In this document: piece by piece, positions 49,003 through 59,209 of the stretch
How positions within the stretch are numbered: the stretch's first letter is position 1
Layout: the number at the start of each line of letters is the position of its first letter
Assembly: GCF_003337735.1 (NCBI RefSeq)
Contig: NZ_QPJY01000002.1
Span: forward strand, 745,617-809,616
Length of the DNA: 64,000 nt
From: Thioalbus denitrificans
GTDB lineage: Bacteria > Pseudomonadota > Gammaproteobacteria > DSM-26407
Reading direction: 5' to 3'
Notes under the pieces: generated by a model
Databases searched by the model: none
What the model saw: the letters and a program-made list of their open reading frames with translations, nothing else
What the model was told of the DNA's origin: nothing
Program-made: the position numbers and the translations under genes

Positions 49003-49032
49003 GGTACGGCGCAAGCCCCCGCCCGTCGGGAC

Positions 49033-49641
49033 TCACCCGGCGCCCAGCGCCGATGACAGCTCCGCCGCCAGCAGATAGAGGCCGGTTCCGGCCAGGGTAG
49101 CCGAGAACAGCATTCCCTGGACCCTCATCGACCGCCGGGATGCGAGAACCCGACCCGCTACGCGCCCCAGCGCCAGCCAGCCGATGTTCGCCGTGATGTT
49201 GATCGCCATGAACCAGGCCATGAAGAGGGGAAAGCCATGCCCGGTCCTGTCCGGGAATTGGGCGAGAACCGCCGCAACCATCAGATAGAATTTCACGTTC
49301 AGCATGTTGAGCAGGAAGCCTGCCGTGAATCCCGGGCACTGCTCCGGTCTCTCCATACGCTCGACCGTAGCTCGGTAGAGCCTGAACGCGAGGTAGAAGA
49401 TATAGGCGAGTCCGGCCAGGCGGATCGAACGATGCAAAAGCTCGTGCCGGAGTAGCATTTCATACAACCCGTACCCGGAAAAGCCTACGATCAGCAGCGC
49501 CGAACTGAGGATTCCCCCGTAGAACCGCAGGGCGCCCCGGAGCCCGAATAGCGAGGCGGAACCCGCCAGCGCGAGATTGGCCGGTCCCGGACTGAAGGCG
49601 AGCGGCGCCATCAGGCCAACGAACAATATGAACGCATCCAT
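49033..49641 (-). CDS. LysE/RhtB-family amino-acid exporter
   Basis: 202 residues from ATG 49641, with GGAGG ten bases upstream; a TTG at 49662 would add seven residues. Six predicted membrane helices begin MDAFILFVGLMAPLAFSPGP, with the family motif SPGPANLALAG. LysE-type exporters remove amino acids such as threonine, homoserine or lysine; the substrate here is not predicted. Codon use is a little less GC-biased than its neighbours, and it lies between two inverted repeat arms. Confidence 0.9.
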   Translation of the reverse strand: MDAFILFVGLMAPLAFSPGPANLALAGSASLFGLRGALRFYGGILSSALLIVGFSGYGLYEMLLRHELLHRSIRLAGLAYIFYLAFRLYRATVERMERPEQCPGFTAGFLLNMLNVKFYLMVAAVLAQFPDRTGHGFPLFMAWFMAINITANIGWLALGRVAGRVLASRRSMRVQGMLFSATLAGTGLYLLAAELSSALGAG

Positions 49642-49710
49642 GTCCGCACCAGCCTCCGACAAGTGTCTGGAAAGCGATCCCAGACGGGCAGGATGAAAAA
49701 AACCGGAATC

Positions 49711-49946
49711 TATCCGCAGATTGCGCGGCAGATGAAGACGATTCTCGTGCGGATTGGGAGAGCCTGACTTGAAAGCAGGACCGGGTTCCCGGCAATGCGA
49801 CTCAGTGGCGCCGTTCCTCGCACGCCTCTTCGCTCCGCAGTGACAGCAATTGGCATGGGCCTGTCCGCGGGCAGGGACAATCTGCGCGATCGGCGTAATC
49901 TGCGGATAACAGGTCCTGTCCTTTCATCCTGAAAATCCTGTCTATT
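49711..49946. repeat. GCAGATTAC-type inverted repeat followed by a GACAGGATT-type right arm
   Basis: Left arm 49711-49737 (TATCCGCAGATTGCGCGGCA onward) and right arm 49878-49909 (ending AATCTGCGGATAA) form a degenerate pair. Directly after comes a right arm of the other subfamily (CATCCTGAAAATCCTGTCTA region, 49926-49946) whose partner is at 48967. The gap 49642-49959 has no gene. Confidence 0.82.
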
Positions 49947-49959
49947 CCGATCCTTGCAG

Positions 49960-50745
49960 TCACTCCACGTGGGCCCGCGTCCCCGGCGCCTCGGTGAACT
50001 CCCGCGAGGTGAGCGCGGCGCGGAGGTAGTCGCGGTTGAGGCGGGCGATGAAGCGCACCGGGATGCCCTCGGGGCAGGCGGCGCCGCACTCGTAGTGGTT
50101 GCTGCAGGCGCCGAATCCCTCCCGGTCCATGGCCTCCACCAGGGCGATGGCCCGATGGATGCGCTCGGGCTGCCCCTGGGGCAGGAGGCTGAAGTGGGTG
50201 ATCTTGGCGGCCACGAACAGCATCGCCGAGGCGTTGGGACAGGCGGCCACGCAGGCGCCGCAGCCAAGGCAGGCGGCCGCGTCCAGCGCCGTCTCCGCGT
50301 CCTCCTTCGCCACCAGGTGGGTGTTGGCGTCGGGGGCGGAACCCGTGTTCACCGATGCGTAGCCGCCCGTCTGCAGCACCCGGTCCAGCGCGCCGCGGTC
50401 CACCACCAGGTCGCGGATGACCGGAAACGCCCGTGCCCGGAACGGCTCCACGGTGATCTCGGCCCCGTCCGGGAAGTGGCGCAGGTAGAGCTGGCAGGTG
50501 GTGGTCTCCGGGACCGGTCCGTGGGGAATCCCGTCGATGACCAGCGAGCAGGCCCCGCAGATCCCTTCGCGGCAGTCGGAGTCGAAGGCGATGGGCTCCT
50601 CCCCCCGCGCCACGAGCGTCTCGTTGAGCACGTCCAGCATCTCCAGGAAGGACATGTCCGGACTCAGGTCCGCCACCGGGTAGGTCTCGAACCGCCCCGG
50701 CGTGGCGGGCCCCGCCTGGCGCCAGATGTGGAGGATGACGTTCAT
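49960..50745 (-). CDS. sdhB: Succinate dehydrogenase/fumarate reductase iron-sulfur subunit
   Basis: Electron-transfer subunit between flavin and quinone. 261 residues. The [2Fe-2S] ligands are in CREGICGACSLVIDG, [4Fe-4S] in CLGCGACVAACPNA, and the third cluster in CGAACPEGIPV. Sequence style matches the type B enzymes of Bacteroidetes and epsilonproteobacteria. Its start codon has no Shine-Dalgarno: the bases upstream are a run of ATTAACC repeats beginning eight bases away. Confidence 0.93.
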   Translation of the reverse strand: MNVILHIWRQAGPATPGRFETYPVADLSPDMSFLEMLDVLNETLVARGEEPIAFDSDCREGICGACSLVIDGIPHGPVPETTTCQLYLRHFPDGAEITVEPFRARAFPVIRDLVVDRGALDRVLQTGGYASVNTGSAPDANTHLVAKEDAETALDAAACLGCGACVAACPNASAMLFVAAKITHFSLLPQGQPERIHRAIALVEAMDREGFGACSNHYECGAACPEGIPVRFIARLNRDYLRAALTSREFTEAPGTRAHVE

Positions 50746-50753
50746 TGGGCGTT

Positions 50754-50892
50754 GGTTAATGGTTAATGGTTAATGGTTAATGGTTAATGGTTAATGGTTA
50801 ATGGTTAATAAACAGTGTAACCGCCTGTACGGCAACGAATACCTTTATCCTTTATCCTTTATCCTTTATCCCTTATCCCTTATCCCTTATCC
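50754..50892. repeat. GGTTAAT x8 / CCTTTAT x7 inverted tandem repeat between sdhA and sdhB
   Basis: Eight exact copies of GGTTAAT (50754-50809), a 32-bp spacer containing GTAACCGCCTGT (50817-50828), then four CCTTTAT and three CCCTTAT units (50842-50890). The arms are only partly complementary (GGTTAAT against GGATAAA). The same spacer motif recurs at 60085 with only two left units. Confidence 0.95.
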
Positions 50893-50966
50893 AGAAACGC
50901 CCTGCCGTCGCGTGATGCCACAGCCAACATGCTTGAGTAATACATAAAACCTAATACCCAATACCT

Positions 50967-52891
<1,925 letters not shown>

Positions 52892-52895
<4 letters not shown>

Positions 52896-53587
52896 CCGGC
52901 GCCTCCCGGCGCGCCACCCACCCACCCGGCCGCCACGGCCAGGGGGATGGTGGCGAAGGCCGCCACGATGATCAGCGCCAGCAGTCCCGAGAACAGGCAC
53001 AGCAGCGTTTCATAGCTCTCGTGGTTGAAGCCCAGGGTCTGGAACAGGCTGCCGATGGCATGGCGCAGGTGCAGTCCGAGCAGGGCGAGGCCCGCCAGGT
53101 AGAGAAGCACCAGCCAGAACTGGCCGAAGGCGTGGATGACGCGGCCGTAGACATCGGCGCGCCCGCTGGGATCAACGGCCCGGAAGGCCTCCGGCTCCAC
53201 CACGCCCAGGGTGAGGTGCAGCAGGTGAAAGGCGAGGAAGGCGAGCACCAGCCCTCCGCTCAGGATCATGGTCCGGGAGGCGTAGCCGGCCTCGCGGAGC
53301 TGGCGGCGCCGGTAGCCCGCGGGCCGGGCCTCCCGGTTCTCCAGCGCCAGCCGCACGGCGATGGTCACGTGGACGGTGAACAGCAGCAGCAGCCCGATGC
53401 GGAACAGCCACAGCAGCGGGTGGCCCTGCAGCCAGTGGGCGTAGGCGTTGAGCGCGTCCCGCCCCTGGAACAGGGTGAGGTTGCCGAGGGCGTGGCCGGC
53501 CAGGAAGGCCACCAGCAGCAGCCCGCTCAGTGCGGTCATCAGTTTGCGGCCGATGGAGGTGCCGAAGAGCCGGACGAGGCGGTTCAT
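52892..53587 (-). CDS. sdhC: Succinate dehydrogenase cytochrome b subunit (type B, five helices)
   Basis: Single membrane anchor carrying two haems and the quinone site. 231 residues from ATG 53587 ([20 protein letters not shown]); the upstream extension is not homologous. Five membrane helices with haem-ligand His candidates in [36 protein letters not shown] and LHLRHAIGS. Operon order sdhCAB with no separate sdhD supports type B. Confidence 0.9.
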
Positions 53588-53888
53588 TCCCGCGCCCCGT
53601 CGAACCCGGGAGACGACTGTCCCACCCGGGGCGCACGCCGCCCGGGCGCCGGCGCGCAACGACACCGCGACCACACCGCGCGGCCTGGCCCCGGCTGCCC
53701 TCTCCTTCTTGTTCTGTGCGCCTTGGCGCCTTGGCGTTGAATCATCGGATTGCGCTGAAAGTCCGGCTCCGCTGCCCCGGCAGGAGATGGGCACGTCTTG
53801 ATTCTGGTAGCTGCTTCCGCCGCCGTCAAAGCCGCGCGGCGGATGATCGGTTATCATCGTTTCCCTCCGATTCTTGACCACCGGCTCC
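53588..53888. other. Intergenic region with a lone CCTTGGCG repeat arm
   Basis: An arm 53705-53741 contains CGCCTTGGCGCCTTGGCG, related to the imperfect block at 33-65 but with no visible partner here. No gene is recognised. The divergent promoters of sdhC and the ABC exporter must lie in this interval. Confidence 0.55.
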
Positions 53889-54773
53889 ATGGACGCCCTG
53901 ATCGAAGTCAGAAATCTGGTACGGCACTACCGCGGCGTCAAGGCCGTGGACGGAGTGAGCTTCGACCTGCGCCGCGGCAGCTGCTTCGGCCTGCTCGGTC
54001 CCAACGGCGCCGGCAAGACCACCACCGTGGAGATGCTCGAGGGCATCAACCGGCCCGACTCAGGCAGCATCCACTACAAGGGCGAGCCCCTCGGGCGGCG
54101 CTTCCGCGAGGAAGCCGGCATCATGTTCCAGTCCACCGCCCTGCAGGAATTCATCACCGTGCGCGAGACCCTGCAGCTGTTCGCCAGTCTCTACCCGCGC
54201 ACCCTGCCGCTGGAGGAGCTGGTGGCGACCTGCCGGCTGGGCGAGTTTCTCGACCGCGACGCCCGCCGGCTCTCCGGCGGACAGCGCCAGCGCCTGCTGC
54301 TGGCCATCGCCCTGGTCAACGACCCCGAGGTGGTCTTCCTGGACGAGCCCACCACCGGGCTCGATCCCCAGGCCCGGCGCAACCTGTGGGACCTGATGGA
54401 GGCCATCCGGGCGCGGGGCAAGACCATCCTGCTCACCACCCACTACATGGAGGAGGCCTATATCCTCTGCGACGAGATCGCCATCATGGATCACGGGCGG
54501 ATCATCGCCCAGGGCACGCCCCGGCAGCTGCTGGCCACCCACTTCAACGATGTCATTCTGCAGCTGCCGGAGGCGGACCTGGGCCCGGCCGGAGCCGTGC
54601 TGCCGGAGGCGAGGCTGGTCCGCAACGGGGTGGTCGAGATCGCCACCGCCGACGTGAGCGGCACGGTCCGCGGCCTGCTCGAGGCGGGCGCGGCGCTGGA
54701 GCGGCTGCGCATCCGCGACCGCACCCTGGAGGACCTGTTCCTGGAGCTCACCGGCCGCGAGCTGCGCGCCTGA
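53889..54773 (+). CDS. ABC exporter ATP-binding protein
   Basis: 294 residues from ATG 53889; an in-frame TTG at 53874 is less likely. Walker A is GPNGAGKTTTVE, Q-loop region MFQSTALQEF, signature LSGGQRQRLLLAIAL, Walker B VVFLDEPTTGLDP, and switch His LTTHYMEEA. It belongs to the CcmA/DrrA-like class that pairs with ABC-2 permeases. The permease gene follows after 33 bp. Cargo is unknown; lipid, polysaccharide or antibiotic efflux are known roles. Confidence 0.93.
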   Translation: MDALIEVRNLVRHYRGVKAVDGVSFDLRRGSCFGLLGPNGAGKTTTVEMLEGINRPDSGSIHYKGEPLGRRFREEAGIMFQSTALQEFITVRETLQLFASLYPRTLPLEELVATCRLGEFLDRDARRLSGGQRQRLLLAIALVNDPEVVFLDEPTTGLDPQARRNLWDLMEAIRARGKTILLTTHYMEEAYILCDEIAIMDHGRIIAQGTPRQLLATHFNDVILQLPEADLGPAGAVLPEARLVRNGVVEIATADVSGTVRGLLEAGAALERLRIRDRTLEDLFLELTGRELRA

Positions 54774-54806
54774 GCCACCCACACCCCACGGATATCGACC
54801 GCCGCC

Positions 54807-55829
54807 ATGTCCATCGAACTCGCCCTGCGCCGCTTCCGCGCCGTGCTCTCGGCCCGCAACAAGGAGTTCATGCGCGACCGCACCGCACTGGGCTGGAGCT
54901 TCCTGTTCCCGGTGCTGGTGGTGGCCGGCTTCGCCTTCGCCTTCTCCGGCGAGCCGCCGGCCGAGTACAAGGTGGGGGTCATCGGCGCCGTGCCGGCAGC
55001 CGGGGCCCCCGCCTTCTACGCCACCCGCCACATCGACTTCATCCCCATGCCGGCGCCGGCGGGCGCGGTGACCAAGGTGGAGCGCCACCAGCTGGACATG
55101 CTGGTGGACCCGGCCACCCGCAGCTACTGGATCAACGACAGCTCCCCCAAGGGCTACCTGCTGGAGCGCATCCTGCGGGGCAGCGGCGGCGGCGACTACC
55201 GCAAGCAGACGGTCAGCGGCCGGGCGGTGCGCTACGTGGACTGGGTCATCCCCGGCATCCTGGCGATGAACATGATGTTCGGCGCCCTCTACGGGGTGGG
55301 CTACGTCATCGTCCGCTACCGCAAGAACGGCGTGCTCAAGCGGCTCAAGGCGACCCCCCTGAACGCGGTGGAGTTCCTCGCCGCCCAGCTCGCCTCGCGG
55401 CTGTGGCTGCTGTTGACGGTGGCCACGCTGGTCTACGCCGGCACCGACCTGTTCATCGGCTTCACCATGAACGGCCGCTATCTCGACCTGGCGGTGGTCT
55501 TCCTGCTGGGCGCCACCAGCCTGCTCGGACTGGGACTGGTCATCGCCGCGCGCATCAGCAACGAGGAGGTGGCCGACGGCCTGGTGAGCTTCATCGGCTG
55601 GCCGATGATGTTCCTCTCCGGGGTCTGGTTCTCCCTGGAGGGGCTGCACCCGTGGCTGCAGCAGCTGGCGCTGGCCCTGCCCCTGACCCACTTCATCAAT
55701 GCCGCCCGCGCCATCATGATCGACGGCGCGGGCCTGGCGGAGGTGGCCCCGGACCTGGCGGTGCTCGGCGCCATGAGCATCGCCTTCCTGGCGCTCGGCG
55801 CCTGGCTGTTCCGCTGGGAGCAGGCATGA
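54807..55829 (+). CDS. ABC-2-type transport permease
   Basis: 340 residues. One N-terminal helix near 30-47, a periplasmic loop to about 140, then five helices from about 145 onward, as in ABC-2 exporters. Conserved features are YRKNGVLKRLKATPLNAVEF and the FLSGVWFSLEGLHPWLQ region. It works with the preceding ATPase, and its stop overlaps the next gene by four bases. Confidence 0.92.
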   Translation: MSIELALRRFRAVLSARNKEFMRDRTALGWSFLFPVLVVAGFAFAFSGEPPAEYKVGVIGAVPAAGAPAFYATRHIDFIPMPAPAGAVTKVERHQLDMLVDPATRSYWINDSSPKGYLLERILRGSGGGDYRKQTVSGRAVRYVDWVIPGILAMNMMFGALYGVGYVIVRYRKNGVLKRLKATPLNAVEFLAAQLASRLWLLLTVATLVYAGTDLFIGFTMNGRYLDLAVVFLLGATSLLGLGLVIAARISNEEVADGLVSFIGWPMMFLSGVWFSLEGLHPWLQQLALALPLTHFINAARAIMIDGAGLAEVAPDLAVLGAMSIAFLALGAWLFRWEQA

Positions 55830-56323
55830 AGGACAACGAACGACTGGTGTCGCTGATCCGGTCCTTCCGGCCGGACAGCCTGCTCCTGGCGGGCGAGCGG
55901 GCCGAGGGGCTGTTCGCCGATTATCTCGCCGACCATCCGGGCTGCCGTGTCCTGCACCTGCCGCTGGAGGGGCTGCCCGGGAGCCTGGCCGACCACGGGC
56001 GCTACGACCTGGCCTTCGTCTCCGGCTGCCTGGAGCACCTCGACCCCATCCGCGCCGGGGAGGTGATCGCAGCCCTGCGCGATGTGCACGCCCGGCGCCT
56101 GCTGGTGGCGGTGCCCGTGGGCGGGGACCGCCCGGGACACCGCAGCCACTGGGAGATGGCCGACCTGCTGGCCTACGGCCTGGTGCAGGTGGGCGAGTAC
56201 CGGCGCGGGGACGGGATGGTGCACCTGTACGGCTTCGACATCGCCACCTACAAGGTGACGCCGGACTGGCTCAACAGCCGCTACTGGGCCAACCCGGAGC
56301 TGTGGGACCGCTACTGGTGGTGA
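55826..56323 (+). CDS. DUF6231-like protein of unknown function
   Basis: 165 residues, resembling a small gammaproteobacterial family (DUF6231). The layout VSLIRSFRPDSLLLAG, then RVLHLPLEG, YDLAFVSGCLEHLDP and LLVAVPVG resembles a minimal Rossmann methyltransferase-like fold, but the SAM-binding glycine motif is not evident. The C-terminus is aromatic and conserved-looking (WLNSRYWANPELWDRYWW). Coupled to the permease gene by ATGA. Confidence 0.7.
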   Translation: MKDNERLVSLIRSFRPDSLLLAGERAEGLFADYLADHPGCRVLHLPLEGLPGSLADHGRYDLAFVSGCLEHLDPIRAGEVIAALRDVHARRLLVAVPVGGDRPGHRSHWEMADLLAYGLVQVGEYRRGDGMVHLYGFDIATYKVTPDWLNSRYWANPELWDRYWW

Positions 56324-56330
56324 GGCCGGC

Positions 56331-56621
56331 ATGAGCGGCGGGTTCGTTTCCCGTTTCTTCGACCGGGAGACGGTGCCGGACGGCAAGTTCCGCCGCCAGA
56401 CCGTGGACCGCGTGGCGGAACAGCTGGCGGGTAGCGGCGGCTGGCTGGCGCTGGTGGACGATGCCGCCACCCCGATGCAGCTGGCGGTGACGGGACGACG
56501 CTTCGAGCGCCCGGCTCAGTTGTGCAGGAATACCCCGAACCCGAAGTGGAACGTGGGGTCGGTGGAGCGTTCACCGGGCCGCGGCCAGAGCCAGAGGCGC
56601 TCCGCGGCGACCACCGGATAG
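56331..56621 (+). CDS. Small unrecognised protein converging into the slp gene
   Basis: 96-residue frame starting MSGGFVSRFFDRETVPDGKF, seven bases after the DUF6231 stop. The first ~62 residues look like a real soluble protein; the rest (from about 56516) is antisense to the slp lipoprotein and is low-complexity Arg/Ser-rich. The natural stop may have been lost or the end eroded. Not assigned to a family. Confidence 0.5.
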   Translation: MSGGFVSRFFDRETVPDGKFRRQTVDRVAEQLAGSGGWLALVDDAATPMQLAVTGRRFERPAQLCRNTPNPKWNVGSVERSPGRGQSQRRSAATTG

Positions 56622-57007
56622 AGATAGCGGCTCTGGCCCACCTGCCCCGACTCCAGCCCGTCGAGCCGGCCGCGGACGCTCAACTGCCGTCCCGCCGCGA
56701 AATCGACGCTCTCCAGGTACTCGGGCCAGTAGACCAGGAACCGTCCCTGGGCGGGCGCGGCGATGTCGGGGCGCTGACTCCGGTTCAGCGGATAGCCCAG
56801 CAGCTCCAGGCGGGTGCCGTTGCGGAGGTTGGTGGTGGCGACGATGACTCCACCCCAGATCACCGCGGCGCCCCGCTTCGCATCCATGTCCGGCACCACC
56901 GTGGCGGGTGTCAGGGCCGGGTCCGTGCCGACGGTGTCGAACTGCGGCCCGGCCGCGCAACCGGCCAGCAACGCCGCCGCGAGCGGCAATACGTGCAAGA
57001 GTCTCAT
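56516..57007 (-). CDS. Slp-family outer-membrane lipoprotein
   Basis: 163 residues with lipobox LLAGC. It has the Slp core GAAVIWGGVIVATTNLRNGTR, then LGYPLNRSQRPD, GRFLVYWPEYLE and SVRGRLDG. Slp proteins are starvation-induced outer-membrane lipoproteins of poorly known function. It is the second of a tandem pair, 12 bases downstream of the other copy. Confidence 0.92.
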   Translation of the reverse strand: MRLLHVLPLAAALLAGCAAGPQFDTVGTDPALTPATVVPDMDAKRGAAVIWGGVIVATTNLRNGTRLELLGYPLNRSQRPDIAAPAQGRFLVYWPEYLESVDFAAGRQLSVRGRLDGLESGQVGQSRYLYPVVAAERLWLWPRPGERSTDPTFHFGFGVFLHN

Positions 57008-57019
57008 CCGTTCTGCTCC

Positions 57020-57550
57020 TCACCACCCGTAGGGATAGCGTCGCCAGGGATACCAGGGGTCGTACCAGTAGGGATGGGGGGCGTACTCGCGGTAGACCAC
57101 CTCCGGGCGCGGCGGCCACAGCTTCCAGCGCGCCACCTTCACCACCGGGAAGCGGTAGGGATAGGCGCCGATGGCGCGGCTCACGGACGGACCCAGGGCG
57201 CCGACCACCGTGATCTCCCGTCCGTTGCTGACGATGGCGGGATCCAGGAAGCCGTCGAACAGGGCCAGGAAACGCCCATCGCTCCGATCCTCGTCCCGGG
57301 GTCTGCCGCCGCTGTCCAGCTCCCGGGACACCACTTCCACCCGGGTCTCCCCGCTCAGGTTCTCGACCCGCGCCACCGTGCCGCCCCAGCGGACCGTGCG
57401 CCCCACATGCTGTTCCGGCGCCGCCCGGGCTTCCCCGGGCGTCACCGCGTCGACCGGACCGGCCAGCTCGGCCGGGGGCGCCGTGGCACAGCCGGCCACG
57501 ACCACCAGCAGCATCAACCATCCCGCATGCCCCAGGCCACGGGTTTTCAT
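57020..57550 (-). CDS. Slp-family outer-membrane lipoprotein, second copy
   Basis: 176 residues with lipobox VVAGC. Slp core VRWGGTVARVENLSGETRVE, RELDSGGRP, GRFLALFDGFLDP, TVVGALG. It ends in a Tyr/Pro/Trp-rich tail (HPYWYDPWYPW) absent from the other copy. The two share the fold but are clearly diverged, so an old duplication. Confidence 0.9.
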   Translation of the reverse strand: MKTRGLGHAGWLMLLVVVAGCATAPPAELAGPVDAVTPGEARAAPEQHVGRTVRWGGTVARVENLSGETRVEVVSRELDSGGRPRDEDRSDGRFLALFDGFLDPAIVSNGREITVVGALGPSVSRAIGAYPYRFPVVKVARWKLWPPRPEVVYREYAPHPYWYDPWYPWRRYPYGW

Positions 57551-57719
57551 ATACTCTCCTCCCGGCGCGCCTGGATTGCCCTATCGCACTTCACGCCGGT
57601 GTACTCTTCGTGTATTTAGTGTAGTGCGCCGCCTTGGAGTTTCATCCGCCCCGGCCGCCCCGCGGGCCGCCGGCCCGGTCGTGATTGCAGGCGCGCCGTG
57701 CTCTTCGGAGAGGAACGTC

Positions 57720-57926
57720 ATGTCCGACGACAGCCAAGAGAACCTGTCCCTGCACATCATGGAGCTGCGGCAGGAGCACCGCGACCTGGACCAGGCCATC
57801 GAGCGCCTCTCCCAGGACCCCGGCGTCGACCAGCTGCAGCTGCGGCGGCTGAAGAAGCGCCGGCTCATGCTCAAGGATGCGATCACCCGACTCGAGAGCC
57901 GGCTCATACCGGACCTCGACGCCTGA
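57720..57926 (+). CDS. YdcH/DUF465-family small coiled-coil protein
   Basis: 68 residues from ATG 57720. The DUF465 signature is HIMELRQEHRDLDQAIERL followed by QLQLRRLKKRRLMLKDAI, forming two helices. GGAGAGGAACG upstream is the ribosome-binding region. Function unknown; such proteins are common as single small genes in proteobacteria. Confidence 0.9.
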   Translation: MSDDSQENLSLHIMELRQEHRDLDQAIERLSQDPGVDQLQLRRLKKRRLMLKDAITRLESRLIPDLDA

Positions 57927-58110
57927 GTCACCGGCGCCGGTCCGGGCCCGGAAATCGGTACGGATGTTGATACCCGTCAAGAACTTCCCGTCGCGCTGAC
58001 ATTAGAATGTCGCAGTGCACCGCAAACCGGAGTCCGGCCAGGATGGACCCGCGCGAGCGGATGCGGGATCCTGCGACGTCCGACCCGCCGTTGCGGACGG
58101 GAGAACCTGA

Positions 58111-58332
58111 ATGAAACTGTGTGAGAACTGCAAGGAAAAGCTTCCCTACCTGATTGCCTATGTGGCGTTCCTGGCCGCATTCCTTTCCTTCCTCACCGGG
58201 GTGCTGACCGGCTGGAACCCGGTCACCATGGGCGTCATCTTCCTGCTCGGCTGCGGCCTCGGCGTACTGCATGTGACCTACGGTTCATGCCGGCTGTGCC
58301 GCAGGTTCGGCCACCAGGGCCACGCCCACTGA
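58111..58332 (+). CDS. Small two-helix membrane protein with cysteine pairs at both ends
   Basis: 73 residues. Begins MKLCENCKEK (CxxC), has two membrane helices (about 13-33 and 38-58) with a short loop, and ends CRLCRRFGHQGHAH (CxxC plus His). Both cysteine pairs would face the same side, compatible with metal or redox binding. Not assigned to a family. GGGAG lies close upstream. Confidence 0.65.
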   Translation: MKLCENCKEKLPYLIAYVAFLAAFLSFLTGVLTGWNPVTMGVIFLLGCGLGVLHVTYGSCRLCRRFGHQGHAH

Positions 58333-58352
58333 GGCATCCCGGCCGCGCGGGT

Positions 58353-58544
58353 TCAGACGCTCGCAATCAGCAGCAGCACGAACAGCACCACCGCCACGAG
58401 AGGCAGGATCACGGCCTTCCAGTCCCGCTCCCCGGCCTGGCGGCTGCGCTCCATCGCCGCCCGGATTCCCGGGCGGAACCAGAGCAGAACGAGCACCGCC
58501 GCCACGCCCAGCAGAATCTTTTCCCAGGTAGCCATCGGATCCAT
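58353..58544 (-). CDS. Small two-helix membrane protein of unknown function
   Basis: 63 residues from ATG 58544, chosen because GGGAGA lies directly upstream. Helices at about 8-24 and 44-62 flank a basic/acidic loop (MERSRQAGERDWK). Convergent with the previous small gene. No family recognised, but good start signals and composition support a real gene. Confidence 0.65.
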   Translation of the reverse strand: MDPMATWEKILLGVAAVLVLLWFRPGIRAAMERSRQAGERDWKAVILPLVAVVLFVLLLIASV

Positions 58545-58592
58545 GCTTTCTCCCTGACATTGCGCAGTTGAAGTCAAATCCGGCCATGGCCG

Positions 58593-58732
58593 GTTGAACC
58601 ACGGGGATACGGAGGGCACGGAGGAGAAGGATGCCGGAGATTTTACCGCGTTCCGCCTTGACTGTTGCGGCCAGCAGGCTGCAACCAACCCGCAGGTCTT
58701 CTCCGTGAGCTCCGTGTCTCCGTGGTGAAATC
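58593..58732. repeat. Inverted CACGGAG-type periodic repeat upstream of lrgA
   Basis: Left arm 58593-58630 (GTTGAACCACGGGGATACGG onward) and right arm 58697-58732 (TCTTCTCCGTGAGCTCCGTG onward, ending CTCCGTGGTGAAATC). Same subfamily as the left arm at 9128. The remaining gap 58733-58852 holds the lrgAB upstream region without a recognised motif. Confidence 0.88.
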
Positions 58733-58852
58733 AAAACGGCCCATTCAGACTCGCAGGACCGAGCATCAGGTGCCGCCGACGACCGTGCACGGCGTGACGC
58801 CGGACACGGCATCCGGCACAATCGGTACCTCGCAACCGCGCGGAGATTGGCC

Positions 58853-59209
58853 ATGCTCGCCGCTCTCACCCTCCTGCTCCTGTGCCAGCTCGCCGGCGAG
58901 GTCATCGCCCAGCTGAGCGGCCTGCCGCTGCCGGGACCCGTCATCGGCATGGTGCTCCTGTTCATCGGACTGGTCATTCGCGGAGAGGTTCCGGCCGCCC
59001 TGGACCGGGCCGCGCGGGGCCTGCTCGATCATCTCTCGCTGCTGTTCGTTCCGGCCGGCGTGGGCGTGGTGCTGCACCTGACCCGGGTCGGCGACGAGTG
59101 GCTGCCACTCTCCGCCGCGCTGGTGCTGAGCACCCTGCTGGCCATCGTCGTCACCGGCTGGGTCATGCAGCGACTCGGCCGTCCCGCCGCGGATGAGCCG
59201 AAGCCGTGA
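58853..59209 (+). CDS. LrgA/CidA-family holin-like membrane protein
   Basis: 118 residues, four predicted membrane helices. Family features: LLLLCQLAGEVIAQL, the conserved LPLPGPVIGMVLLF, and LLFVPAGVGVV. CidA/LrgA proteins control murein hydrolase export and, in some bacteria, pyruvate or glycolate transport together with LrgB. Coupled to the next gene by overlap. Confidence 0.92.
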   Translation: MLAALTLLLLCQLAGEVIAQLSGLPLPGPVIGMVLLFIGLVIRGEVPAALDRAARGLLDHLSLLFVPAGVGVVLHLTRVGDEWLPLSAALVLSTLLAIVVTGWVMQRLGRPAADEPKP

